Made by a program: the position numbers and the translations under genes. 64,000 nucleotides of DNA from Microcebus murinus (lineage: Eukaryota; Chordata; Mammalia; Primates; Cheirogaleidae): the NCBI RefSeq assembly GCF_040939455.1, contig NC_134117.1, positions 24,545,501 through 24,609,500 of the forward strand, read 5' to 3'. The stretch's first letter is position 1. Each line of letters opens with the position of its first letter. The notes beneath the pieces are model-generated. The model was not told where the DNA came from and searched no databases. It saw only the letters and a program-made list of their open reading frames with translations. Positions 50,966-62,780 of the stretch are shown piece by piece.

Positions 50966-52059
50966 GATCAACAAACATAGAGTCCCTCTCTCTTAGCCAA
51001 GTGGGGGTTTAGGATACTGGATGGGCTTGATCTGGGGTGGGCTGGGAGTAATGGTACTTCAGTTTTGGGGCTGCTGGAGGAAGCCAATAAAGGCAATTTA
51101 GAGACAACAATTTAGAGAAATACTGAACAAAAATGCTAGTCAGACTTTCCAAAAGAGAAATGGACTGGAGGACCAAGCAGAGTAGAAGCCATTGGTACAA
51201 GCCAGGCATACTAGAGCAAAAAGGTTTGTAGCAAGGGGTAAGAATTAACAGCTAGAGGAAAATGCCCTGGGACAAATAGGATATCTGCAATAGCTTTTTT
51301 CAGATTGTGAGCACAGACAAGGTGGAGTGTGAAAAGCACAATTTTCCCCATATAGCTTAGTAAATATTGAATAGGATCCAGTTTTATAGGATCCAGCATT
51401 GGAAGTCAAGCAGGTCAGTCAAAAGAAAACTCATTTGGCTGAAGCCAGAAGAGGACTGAGACTCTGCCAGGTGCTTCAATCTACAGGGTATGTTTAAAAG
51501 AATAGCAAAGCCTTTAAGATCAGTACAGACAGGAAAAAAAAAAATCAGCAAAAGATGAGAATATTAAAGGTTTGTAAGTACCATGAGCTTCCTTGGCAAA
51601 GAAAGGGCTGTTCCTCTAGTCTCAAATATAGCTAATCAGAGAAGGTAGCTGGAAAGATGGAGATATGAAGATAGCCTCTTGTACCTTCTTAGCTGATATG
51701 TGTCACTGTGTCTTTGAGACCATTAAAAAAATTACCTCATGTTCTTCAAACTGGTGAGGCTATTGGGGCTCAGGAAGGGGGAGGGAGGGAAAGAGGTTAG
51801 GAGGGGAAGGAGAGAAGGAATTTCTTTGAGTTCTATCTCATTGCATACCAAGCTCTCTGCACCTGGGGCTCCTCCCAGGAGGCAGAGGGGAATCATCTCC
51901 TTGGGCCTCTCTGTTGTCCCTCCCGCCAGGGAAGCCTGGAGCACCTGAGGATAGGCAATGGCCTGGGGACAGGCACTGGATCCCACTTAGGCACCCAGGA
52001 AGGGGCAGCCTCTTAAACATGTGGAAACTGCCTCTAATAGGTGTCTGCTGCTGCTTCTC
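50966..52059. other. Intron, single-copy, with a GC-richer block
   Basis: No gene identified. A purine-rich run (51770-51830) leads into a GC-rich block (51840-52040) that has open frames on both strands but no splice or domain support. Confidence 0.4.
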
Positions 52060-52725
52060 TGAACACAATCAAGGCACCAGAAAGACCCAAACAAATAACA
52101 AACCCAACTCATTGCATTGATATGTTCCCCTCCCCCTTTTTGCTTATTCTGAAGATCAAAAGCTTTATTTCCTTCTGCCAAGGAGGGCCCTCCCTTTGGG
52201 ATTTTGCTAATATCTGTGATCTATAATTGTCATTGCTGATGCTAAGTATTTTCTCTTCATGAGTCATTTAGTAATTATCTACAGATTTGACTAAACTGAC
52301 CTAGATTTAGAACTCCTGAGGTTAAGACCTCCATGCCTAGTGCCACATACCTCTGTCCAATAACCCTTAGCTCTTTGGGTGCTCTGGGAATATAACTTCA
52401 TTTGAAAAGATCAGTGTTCTTTTTCTTCAGAAATCCGTGTTCTACTAAGGCTGACAATTCATTGTCTCCTAGATAATTTTGAGCCAGGATAACAAATTAG
52501 AGTTTGGGATACATTACAGATGATAAATGTGACTTCCTTAAAGGGAAATTCATTTGTTTTGCTTAGTGTTTCTGTGATTAATTACTTGCCAGATTAAATT
52601 GCTCCATAAAAATGCATAGTATTTTATTTGATTACTCTTCATGGTGATTAATTAGGCCACACTGTTGCTTTATATGTTAATTATGCTGGCTTTTTCCCTG
52701 TTCTCTAGTTTAATTAATACAGCAT
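52060..52725. promoter_or_regulatory. Candidate conserved enhancer-like block (speculative)
   Basis: Repeat-free segment with TTAATTA at 52578, 52648, 52677 and 52710, i.e. four homeodomain/LIM-type sites in about 140 bp, plus additional ATTA cores upstream. Such clusters are common in vertebrate conserved non-coding elements. ARMH3 neighbours developmental genes such as LDB1, PITX3 and FGF8 in human (recalled), so a bystander enhancer is possible. Confidence 0.27.
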
Positions 52726-53334
52726 TTATTTGGAAGACTGTTTTTGGGATGGGATACTGTCTATTTCAGGGGTCACAAAGCCCAGTGTTGCTTATAGGCT
52801 AGTATTAGAGAGTAACACTTCAGATTTTCTGAGGTGTACTCTGTATCCATTATTTGCAAAAAATACACTAACTGTGAATGAGTTGGGAAAAGCTCTGTTT
52901 GGTTTTCCTATAGTTATTAAAGATGCTATACTGAAGATTCTTGGCTCCATTGAAAATTGATAATTTAGAGGAAAAGCTATATAGGGAAAGCTGTTAATGC
53001 AAAATGAACTGTACAACAAATGTAAATGGCAGTGGGGGCAAAGTTGGGAAAGATTGTGTTTCCTAGGATGCTGCAGGGTGTTGATGAGAAAGTCAGGCAT
53101 ATTTAGCATTTTTATTAATGATATAGGGCTGAATGTAAACAACGTGTTAATGAAGTTTGTAAGTGATACTGATTTGGAGATGTTTCCTACACCCTGGAGG
53201 GCAGAGAAATGATATAGATAGACCAGGAAGAGAAGCATCACAGAAAATAACCCAGCTATTCCCTTGGAAAAATGCATATCTGCTAAATAGAAATAGCATA
53301 AATAGAGTCAGGCAGATATTTTCCAAAGTAGATT
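52726..53334 (+). mobile_element. Degraded LINE with L3/CR1-type reverse-transcriptase scrap
   Basis: At about 53100-53200 the + strand encodes I-F-I-N-D-I-G-L-N-V-N-N-V-L-M-K-F followed by V-S-D-T-D-L. This aligns with the CR1/L3 RT pattern FxNDL...LLKFADDTKL, with the catalytic DD already changed to S-D. Downstream 'accctggagggcagagaaatg' also fits the L3 continuation. The borders are uncertain; the core 53095-53250 is the supported part. The opposite-strand 161-codon frame (52792-53277) is a shadow. Confidence 0.5.
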
Positions 53335-53770
53335 TTCTAGCAGTTTACTCCTAGGTATTTACTCAAGTGAAGTGAAAACTTGGGCTGGACAAATGTTTAC
53401 AGTGGCTTTATTCATACACAGTCAAAACTGGAGATGACCCAAATGTCTCTCAACTGAGGAATGGATAAACAAGCTGTGGTACATCTGTATAATGAAATAC
53501 TATTCAGAATGCAACAACATGGTTGAATTCAGTTGCATTATGCAATATGAAAGAATCTAGACTCAAAAGGCTACATGTGATATGATTCCATTTATATTAT
53601 ATTCTGGAAATGGCAAAACTATAGAGCAATTTAGATCAGTTGTTTCTAGGGGTTAGAAGGAAAGGTTGACTGCAAATGAGCACAGGGGAACTTTTGGGGT
53701 GATGAAACGATTCTGTATTTTGATTGTGGTGGTGATTACATTGATACATGCATTTTTCAAAAGAAGAACT
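53335..53770 (+). mobile_element. L1 3' end, sense
   Basis: 'agtttactcctaggtatttac', 'gagatgacccaaatgtctctc', 'gaatggataaacaagctgtgg', 'atgaaatactattcagaatg' and 'gtggtggtgattacattgata' give a sense L1M 3' region, one of only two recognised sense L1s here. Confidence 0.88.
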
Positions 53771-53776
53771 GCATAC

Positions 53777-54345
53777 TTGTATTAGGGTTCTCTGGAGAAA
53801 CAGGTAAATAGATCCATATGGATATACAAGAGGAAATTTATTATGTGAATGGGCTCATGTGATTATGGGGGCCAAGAAGTCTCACAATAGCTGTCTGCAA
53901 ACTGGTGAACCTGGAAACCCAGTGGTATATTTCAGTGCTAGTTCAAAGGCCTGAGAACCAAAGGAGCTGATGGTATAACTCCCAGTCTAAAGCTGAAGGC
54001 TTGAGAACTGGGGGGCTATTGGTGTTATTCCTGGAGTCCAAAGGCTGAAGCTCCTGAAATCGGATGTCCAAGGATAGGAAAAGATGGATGTCCTAACTCA
54101 AGAAAAGAAAGAGAGAATTTGCCCTTCCTCTGCCTTTTGTTCTATTAAGGAAGCCCCTCAATGAATTAGATAATGCCCACTCACATTGGTGAGAACAGAT
54201 CTTCTTTACTCAGTCAGTCCAGGGATTCAAATGCTAATCTCTCTTCCAGAAGTATAATACCATTTCAGACACACACAGAAATAATGTTTTTCCAGCTATC
54301 TAGATATCCCTTAATCCAGTTAAATTGACATATAAAATTAACCAT
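53777..54345 (+). mobile_element. Old interspersed repeat, class unresolved
   Basis: Starts 'tgtattagggttctctggag' and ends 'aaattgacatataaaattaacc'. Internal 'ttattatgtgaatgggctcatg' and 'ctttactcagtcagtcc' belong to a common mammalian repeat that I recognise by sequence but cannot confidently place among LTR or L1 3' families. Confidence 0.6.
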
Positions 54346-54392
54346 CATAATACTTAAAGAGGGTAAATTTTACTGTATGAAAGTTATTCTTT

Positions 54393-54670
54393 TTTTTTTT
54401 TTTTTTTTTGAGACAGAGTCTCACTTTGTTGCCCAGGCTAGAGTGAGTGCCGTGGCGTCAGCCTCCCGAGTAGCTGGGACTACAGGCATGCGCCACCATG
54501 CCCGGCTAATTTTTTGTATATATATTTTTAGTTGGTCAATTAATTTCTTTCTATTTTTGGTAGAGACGGGGTCTCGCTCAGGCTGGTTTCGAACTCCTGA
54601 CCTTAAGCGATCCGCCCGCCTCAGCCTCCCAAAGTGCTAGGATTACAGGCGTGAGCCACCGCGCCCGGCC
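54393..54670 (-). mobile_element. Lemur-type Alu, antisense, with internal deletion
   Basis: Perfect duplication GAAAGTTATTCTTT at 54379-54392 and 54671-54684. 'gccgtggcgtcagcctcccgag' joins two segments normally about 60 bp apart, apparently through the shared 'cagcct'. Confidence 0.95.
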
Positions 54671-54684
54671 GAAAGTTATTCTTT

Positions 54685-55749
54685 AATTTAAAAAAATCAG
54701 AAAAAGAAATAGATTGTCACAGGGAAGGGTAGGAGATTCAACTTTTCATCTTTTCTTCCATATTTTATGTATGACAATTTGAAAATAATTTGAGTGACAG
54801 GACATAGAGTCTGAGGATTTGGATTTGCATCATGTTGGTTACAAATTCCAAGGTTTTATTTGTTTGTTTTTGAGTGGGAGTAGGGATGGGTAGGTAGGTT
54901 GCTAACGGTTGTCCTTAGATGTCAGTATTATATAAATCTGTATACCAATTAGAGGGTTATTTTGAGAAGGAAAGCACACTTAAGGAACTCTTGGACCTAG
55001 TTGATAGCCATCAGACATAGGTCATTTCCACAATTTATGGATTGAATCCAATTATTTGAGTTCTGTCAATTTAGCTTTTGTTTTAAAGCTTTGTTTATTT
55101 GTTATGTCTGGGCTCTCCCACTGTTGAACTGTTTGCTGTAAGACTTGGAATAGTGCCAAGGGATATTTCTGTCCCCAAAACTAACCCCACAGATAAATTC
55201 CATACCCCTCTGCACTTGGACTAGAACAAAAAGCTTCATCACACTATGGGCTTGTAAGGCAGATTCATACAATGTCAGGGACCCAGGGATAGGTGAACCA
55301 CAAATGCTAAACTATTGCTGATAGCTGCTGTGCCTACTTTCTCCCTTTCTCCCATGTCTCTAATCATCTGAATTGTGTGTATATAGTGTTTGCTTTTCAA
55401 GTCCAAATTGAAGCACCTCCCTGAGTGTAGAACTATCTCTATTCAATCTCTAAAATTAACCCTGGGGGGAGGAAATTATCTGGTGGTAGTAGTATTGTAT
55501 TACTTGTACCAATAATATTGAAAATAGCTCTATGGCTGCAGCTTAGTGTGCTAACTGCTGACTTTTCTGAGCAGATGTGTGGCCATCATTTTGGCCCAAA
55601 CTGGGTGTATTAGTTTTAGCAAGGTACTGATTCCCTGGGTGACTTACAGAGCAAATGTCCCTGAGTCTTTCAGTATTTTCAGCTGAATGATTTTCAGCAT
55701 TGGACCTGAAGAGACTGCTGTGGCCCCCAACCAAGACCCCATCTGTTAA
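54685..55749. other. Intron, mostly single-copy
   Basis: No exon or clear mobile element; frames are short. Confidence 0.38.
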
Positions 55750-56330
55750 AACCTCATATTGATATATATCCTTTTTTGAAAAAATCTGCCTCTTCTACTT
55801 CTACTGTGATAAATAATGCAGATATACTAGATGAAGTCTCCTGTTGGAGCAGGACTCTATAATTGTTTTGCTCAGGGTTGAACTAAACTAATTTAATCAG
55901 AAATGGACTTTCTCAAATAGCCATATATATCAAATGGCTAGTGTTTTCTTATCCTGACTTAGCATGTTTACCATGCCAAGTCTAGCAAGTAGCAATTAAA
56001 AAGCTGTAATTAACTTTGTAAAAATGATAGGTTTTAGTAGGAGAAGAAATTATAAGATGGCATTTTAAATTTTTGACTAGGTAAAAAAGTGATAATGAAA
56101 CATTATGAAATGAACGTTTATGTCAGCAGTTTATGTTTATGACATAATCCTGTGTTTGTATGCTCTTTCATCCCAAAAGAGATTTAAAGTGCAATTTAAT
56201 GACTATTCATAGTAGACATAGTACTTCATCCAGCTGGGAAACAAAGGCCCATCTTGGCCAACACTTAAATTAGTCATTAAGTACTTATTATGCATTTCCT
56301 GTGTACCCAACCCTGTTTCCTTAGTTTCTG
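55750..56330. promoter_or_regulatory. Candidate conserved non-coding block (speculative)
   Basis: Repeat-free, AT-rich, with several homeodomain-type cores (TTTAATC, GTAATTAAC, CAATTAAAAAG, CATTAAG) and a CAATTTAATGAC string. The appearance resembles developmental enhancers; no proof from sequence alone. Confidence 0.18.
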
Positions 56331-56943
56331 ACCTGCATTGACAGTACTACAACTTGACAAGATTTCATAGGGTAAAATGCCATTGCAACTAGGACTTCGG
56401 AAGAATGACTGAAGGCCAGAGTACAACACTGTTATACCTAGGATAGAATGTGACCAGGACAGCTGTGCTCTTAGCTCCTTTGAAAGCTCCAGGAGATGAC
56501 AGACTACTGCTGACTACCTAATATTTGCTCCTAGAGCGTTTCTGAAGTGTTTCCTCCCTTCTTTGCCATTATGGCAGCTCGGAGAATGAGAAGGCCACAT
56601 TAAGCACTAAATTTAACCAAATGTCTCAAGGACATCTTCCCACAAGAGTTTGGGAGCCTTTGACTCTGGTCAAGACTGGTGTTCTTCCTTTTGTCTGCCC
56701 TTTCAAGCAAGAGCTTTCTCCTAGATCAAGAATTCCTTTTCCCTCTCCCTGTCTTAGATATCCTTCCAGAGATAATGTGTACATATGGAACTGTGTTTTG
56801 GTTTGGGTTTTTGTCTGTCAGTCACCTGGGAAATGCAAAATTCAGCATTTGTTCCTGATAAAAATTCTCGGCATACTAGGAATAGAAAAGAGCCTGTTCA
56901 GACTGATAAAGAGCATCTATGAAAAACTTACAAGCTATCATAC
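56331..56943. other. Intron without recognised gene
   Basis: The 135-codon frame starting at 56621 runs into an Alu and is not a gene I recognise. Confidence 0.38.
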
Positions 56944-57210
56944 TTTTTTAGAGACAGAATCTCTGTCACCTGAGCTACAGTGCAGTGGCATCAGCCTACC
57001 TCACCACAACCTCAAACTCCTAGGCTAAAACAATCTTCCTGCCTCAGCCTCCCAAGTAGCATGCCACCATGCCCAGCTAATTTTTTATTTTTGGTAGAGA
57101 CTGAGTCTTGCCTTGTTCACCAGGCTGGTCTCAAACTCCTGGGCTCAAGCAGTCCTCCCACCTCACCTCCCAAAGTGCTAGGATGACAGGTTTGAGCTAC
57201 TATGTCCAGC
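56944..57210 (-). mobile_element. Old Alu, antisense, shortened
   Basis: 'ttttttagagacagaatctctg' to 'tttgagctactatgtccagcc', with a deletion around 'caagtagcatgccacc'. Confidence 0.83.
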
Positions 57211-59050
57211 CAAGCAACTCTAAATTTATCAATATCAATGAAGCATTTTTCAAATTTTTCTTATAAGTTTTGTAGCCAGTTTTCATAATGTTGTCAATGA
57301 CATTCAGAATCTCCTACATATTTATTTACATTAGAAAAATATAGGCTGGGCGTGGTGGCTCACGCCTGTAATCCTAGCACTCTGGGAGGCCAAGGCGGGT
57401 AGATTGCTCAAGGTCAGGAGTTCGAAACTACCCTAAGCAAGAGCGAGACCCAGTCTCTACTATAAATAGAAACAAATTAATTGGCCAACTAATATATATA
57501 GAAAAAATTAGCCAGGCATGGTGGCACATGCCTGTAGTCCCAGCTACTTGGGAGGCTGAGGCAGGAGGATTGCTTGAGCCCAGAAGTTTGAGGTTGATGT
57601 GAGCTAGGCTGACTCACTCTAGCCTGGACAACAAAAAATGAGACTCTGTCTCAAAAAAAAAATACATTAATTATTATTGATGTTATGAAAAGTTTCCATT
57701 TCAACATAAATACCTGGCTAAGCAAGATCACAGAATAAGCTTTTCCTTTCTTTGGGGCTTCACATTTAACTCTTTCATATGTAGTGTAGTGCAGGTGAGC
57801 AAAACTCTTAGATTATTAAATTATTTCTTCGATTATTGAATATTTTATGTCTTTGATTATTGCTTTCATTTCAAGAAGATCTTGAGTTGGAATTAGCAGT
57901 ATAACAATCTTTGTAAACTTTTCCACAGCTCAACTGATGAGCATTGACAAAGAACTCCAAGTCATTAAATTCATTGTCTTTTATTTCCTTCAACCTTTCA
58001 GTGAACTGGTGATGTTCATAACATATGCAGGTGTATACCAAATGATTTTAGCCACTGTATCCGTAACACTTTCTGTAGAATCTGCTTCAGAATACTGTGC
58101 ACAGATATTTTTAATATGTACCATGCAGTGGAATGAAGCAGAAGGGAAACATCAGTCTTGTTTTAAAATTTCGGTAAATCTGAATCTTTAACCTAACATA
58201 GCTAGAGTATCATTCATTGTGGTAGAATTTTTTAAAAAAGAAATCTAGTCAAATTCTTCATTGGCAGATGTGAAAGATTCAAAAATATTTATGCCCTGAG
58301 TTCAGGTTTTTAGGCTGTGAATTGACTAAATTTCTTTGTATGTTTCAAAGTCTTTTAAGACAAAATGTATAAAAATTAATTGAGCAGTGTCATCTAACTC
58401 TAAAGAATCTAAAGTACTTGCAATTTAAAAAATTTTAGATCAGTTGATTTTTTTATATTGTTAGAGATGTGTCGTATATTCTATAGGTGGTTGTTCAATG
58501 GCTTAATTGAAGATCTTTTGCTTTTTATTGAGTGTCTCTTTTAGTCCTTTCCTCATAATTTTCTGATAAAATGTCCATAACTGAAATAATTTTTTATCAT
58601 ATCTCCATCTAAATGATTGTAGTGGCCAAAGATAAAAGCTCAGATCCTGTTAAAAAATCATTAAAATTTTTTATTTGACATTTAAATTCTGATTTCAGAC
58701 AACTTATTTTTAAATTAATTTTTAATGTTTTAATGTTAAGAAATTTCATATTGACTTTATATTTGCTGAAAATGGTTCTTAATATTGTTCACTTTAGTAT
58801 CATCTTGAAACATTTTTTACACAATAGCCTTTTCATTTTGCCCTGCTGAAGCACATTGCAGTTGACATTCATCATGAAACTTGCAAAATACTTCCAGTCT
58901 GTGTTTTCTTTACTGCAATAAACATTCTGAACATAGTACTATTTTCTGCATCTCCACTCAATTTGCATCAATAATATGCCTTCACTTTAAACTTAAAAAT
59001 CTTTTGACACTTACATTTTAAAGCTAGAAATAAAATTTAATTATAATTAA
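57211..59050 (-). pseudogene. Decayed hAT (Charlie-type) transposase relic
   Basis: The - strand, read in shifting frames, shows conserved hAT landmarks in the right order. From 58400 down: S-L-E-L-D-D-T-A-Q-L-I-F-I (the family's DEST-D..AQL region), then Q-G-I-N-I-F-E-S-F (T-G-x-D-I-F). Near 58120: H-C-M-V-H-I-K-N-I-C-A-Q (H-C-x-I-H-x-x-A-L), then T-V-A-K-I-I. Near 57990: E-F-N-D-L-E-F-F-V-N, then L-S-C-G-K-V (W-L-S-R-G-K-V). Near 57880: L-L-E-M-K. Near 57770: K-K-G-K-A-Y-S-V. Many stops and frameshifts make it dead. A sense Alu (57343-57661) splits the C-terminal part. The original enzyme cut and pasted hAT DNA. The N-terminal zinc-finger half (58640-59050) is too degraded to confirm. Charlie subfamily not determined. 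Confidence 0.68.
57343..57661 (+). mobile_element. Lemur-type Alu, sense, full length
   Basis: 'aggctgggcgtggtggctcacgcc' to A-tail. Contains 'ttggccaactaatatatata'. Inserted in the hAT relic. Confidence 0.92.
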
Positions 59051-59109
59051 ACAATAAAAAGTATTTCACCTTAATTACCAATTCTGATTTATTTAAGTAT
59101 CACTATAAT

Positions 59110-59322
59110 TTGGTGGTTCTCAACTGATGTGATTTTGCCCTCTGGGGAACATTGGCATGTTTCATTTGTTAAAATTTGGGGAATGAAGATTGTGCTTTTG
59201 GCATCTAGTGGGTAGAGAGTCCAGGGATGTTGCTAAACTTTCTACAATGCCTAGGATAGCCCCTAACTCCAAATTACCCTAAAATGTCAGTAGTGCCGAG
59301 GTTGAGAAACTCTGCTATAAAT
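59110..59322 (+). mobile_element. MER5A-like hAT element
   Basis: 'ggtggttctcaactgatgtga', 'ttggcatctagtgggtagaga', 'ccagggatgttgctaaacttt', 'tagtgccgaggttgagaaac' match the MER5A consensus as I know it. Inverted ends 'ggttctcaac' / 'gttgagaaac'. Confidence 0.88.
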
Positions 59323-59524
59323 CATGTTATTCATAACATATTAATTAAATATATTGTTAAATCTGTATGTAAAGTCATTTGAACTGAGTCAGTCCATTGA
59401 TATCAACTAGATTGATGATGTGTTTACATATAGTACTAGAAATATAATACACATGCCTGACACGTGTAGTGTAATACAGCAGTAATATCTTATACAATGC
59501 AGTTATTAAAATGAAATGTAGCGC

Positions 59525-59712
59525 TACCAAAACAATAAAGTTGTAATTAATGAAACAATGTTTTATACTGCTTTAGTTTTTAAAATTTAAACTAATAAAA
59601 TAAAAAATTTAGTTCCTCAGTTGCACTAGCCATATTTCAAGTACTCTGTAGCCACATATGGCTAGTGGCTACGGAACAAGTGTAGAAGATCTAAAATGGT
59701 GGGCTGGCTAAA
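59525..59712 (-). mobile_element. hAT-type MER element, reverse of the copy at 2205
   Basis: 'tcctcagttgcactagccatat' and 'gtagccacatatggctagtggctac' are the same family as 2205-2790, in the other orientation. Confidence 0.62.
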
Positions 59713-60689
59713 AATTCCTCACAGTGTAGGGCAGGGGTGGGAATAGGGTTTGAAGTATGGCATAGGAGCCTGATTTAGCATAGTTTTTACAGCTATTCGT
59801 TTTTTATACTTGATTCTAAAAATAGGGAAATCAACATATTGTTTTATTAGAATATCACTCTAGGTTTTAACTTTGTGTTTTCCAAGGACAGTTACTGCTG
59901 AAAAACAGGCCTAACACCGGAGCTTTAATAGCTTCCCAGCTATTCCCTATACCACTAGAGTGAAACTGCAGAATCAAAACTATTGTCCTGGGTCCTGAGC
60001 TTCTGTTCACACTTTGTTGAAATTAGGAAGAGAATAAAGAAGTATTCACCATAACTCCTCAGTAAATACCACCTTCTGGCTTTAAAAGTACCTTTCTATA
60101 GATCTAAAAGAGCAAGGAGTTCAGAATATAGCAAATTACAGAAATATTTAAGTGTATCTGAGTAGGATAAACTTAAAGGAAACAAGCCTTGTTTCCTTTG
60201 TCAAACAGGATGTCAGGTAATTTCCCCTTTGGTAAACATTTAAAGCACAGCTTGGTAGCTCTCTGAGGTCTATGTGTTATGAAACTCTTCTTTCATCCCT
60301 GCTTGTTCCATCTTAAACTGAAGGCTTTAGTCTAGACAGGTGGAAAGTCAGATATAGAATTAGTTCAAAGGAAGGATACCTTGTATCATGGAGCATATAA
60401 CTGACTATTTTTTTCTAGAAGAGAGAAACTAGTGTTAACTGGTAGAAAGTGCCGTTCTCTTGATTTTATGCTTAACTATTTCTAACCTACATAGCTGATT
60501 CTTTGTAGCTCCCTGGGTGAACAAGCTTCAGAGTTTTTACTATCAGCATGATCTCACCTCTTGAACTTCATGCCCTACCTAGAGATCCCACCAGTACCTC
60601 AAACTTGAGGTTCTGAAGAATATGCCTATTGCCCTCCCCCTGCAATGTAAGAACCCTTTTCTCCTATGTTTACTATCTCAATTAATGGT
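59713..60689. other. Intron, mostly single-copy
   Basis: No supported gene or repeat. Confidence 0.38.
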
Positions 60690-60960
60690 GTCAGTATGTG
60701 TTCAGATGACTAAAGTAGAAATCTTAAAGTTACTTTAAATTCTTCTCTCTCCATCATCTAGTCAGTAGGTTATTTCAGCTCTACCTTCTAAATATTTCTC
60801 AAGTACATTCTTCCTCTCCAGTTTAATAGCCAGTATTTGAGTTCAAGGCTTCATAATCTTTCATATTACAAGAGCCTCTTAACTGTTCTTTCTGCCTTCA
60901 GACTTTCTCTTTTTTCACTATTCAATTTATTCAATCACTAGAGTTGGATTTCAGAAGCAT
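60690..60960 (+). mobile_element. L2-like fragment
   Basis: 'cttaaagttactttaaattctt', 'ccatcatctagtcagtaggtt' and 'agagcctcttaactgttcttt' fit the L2 3' half. Confidence 0.6.
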
Positions 60961-60974
60961 AGGTCTTTAAACTG

Positions 60975-61880
<906 letters not shown>

Positions 61881-61964
61881 TCATCTGAAATATTTCACTG
61901 GGAAAACCACCAGATTTTAAATCTTACTTGATTCCTTATCATTGATAGGGATAGGATAACACTC

Positions 61965-62780
61965 AAAATTTTTGCGTGACTCCTTGATCCCAGCCTACTT
62001 TTCTATCCTCACTTGCTGTCACTCTCGAATCTATTCTAAGATCTGGCCAAATTACACTTGGTCACGGAGTCTCAAATGCCATACCTCTACACACATGCTT
62101 TTACATAGAATGTCTTCCCACTCCCCTTTATTTTTATTTTTTTTTTTTTTGAGACAGAGTCTCGCTTTGTTGCCCAGGCTAGAGTGAGTGCCGTGGCGTC
62201 AGCCTAGCTCACAGCAACCTCAAACTACTGGGCTCAAGGGATCCTCCTGCCTCAGCCTCCCAAGTAGCTGGGACTACAGGCATGTGCCACCATGCCCGGC
62301 TAATTTTTTGTATATATTAGTTGGCCAATTAATTTCTTTCTATTTATAGTAGAGACGGGGTCTCGCTCTTGCTCAGGCTGGTTTCGAACTCCTGACCTCG
62401 AGCAATCCGCCCGCCTCGGCCTCCCAGAGAGCTAGGATTACAGGCGTGAGCCACTGCGCCCGGCCCCACTCCCCTTTTTATATGCCAAAATCTTGTTTAT
62501 GCTTCAAAATCTAGCTTAGATGTAACCTTCCTTGAAAGTTTCTTAAATTCTTTGAGGCAGGACAATGCACATCTGCATTGTCATAGGACTCAGTATATTT
62601 CTCTCTCAGAGCATTTATCACATTGTGATATGATTGTTTACATGTCTGTCCATCACTAAGTGGTGAGCTCCTAAGGACAGGGACCATGACTTTTTTTACT
62701 TCTGTAATCTCTGTCCCAGCACAGTGCAGTATAGTACAATAAATATTGAGTAAACGAATGATAGCTGGAATGAATGATTT
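61965..62780 (+). mobile_element. L2 3' region, sense, split by an Alu
   Basis: 'gcctacttttctatcctcact', 'catgcttttacatagaatgtc', then after the Alu 'tagcttagatgtaaccttcctt', 'gtgagctcctaaggacaggga' and 'acaataaatattgagtaaacg'. A near-complete L2 3' end. Confidence 0.87.
62130..62464 (-). mobile_element. Lemur-type Alu, antisense, full length
   Basis: Duplication CCCACTCCCCTTT at 62117-62129 and 62465-62477; inserted in the L2. Confidence 0.95.

Noticed and set aside
52792..53277. 161-codon frame on the - strand
   Set aside because: Antisense shadow of the putative L3/CR1 LINE remnant; composition typical of reverse-read AT-rich DNA.
57937..58191. 84-codon hydrophobic frame on the + strand
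   Set aside because: It is the antisense of the decayed hAT transposase, whose conserved motifs read on the - strand.
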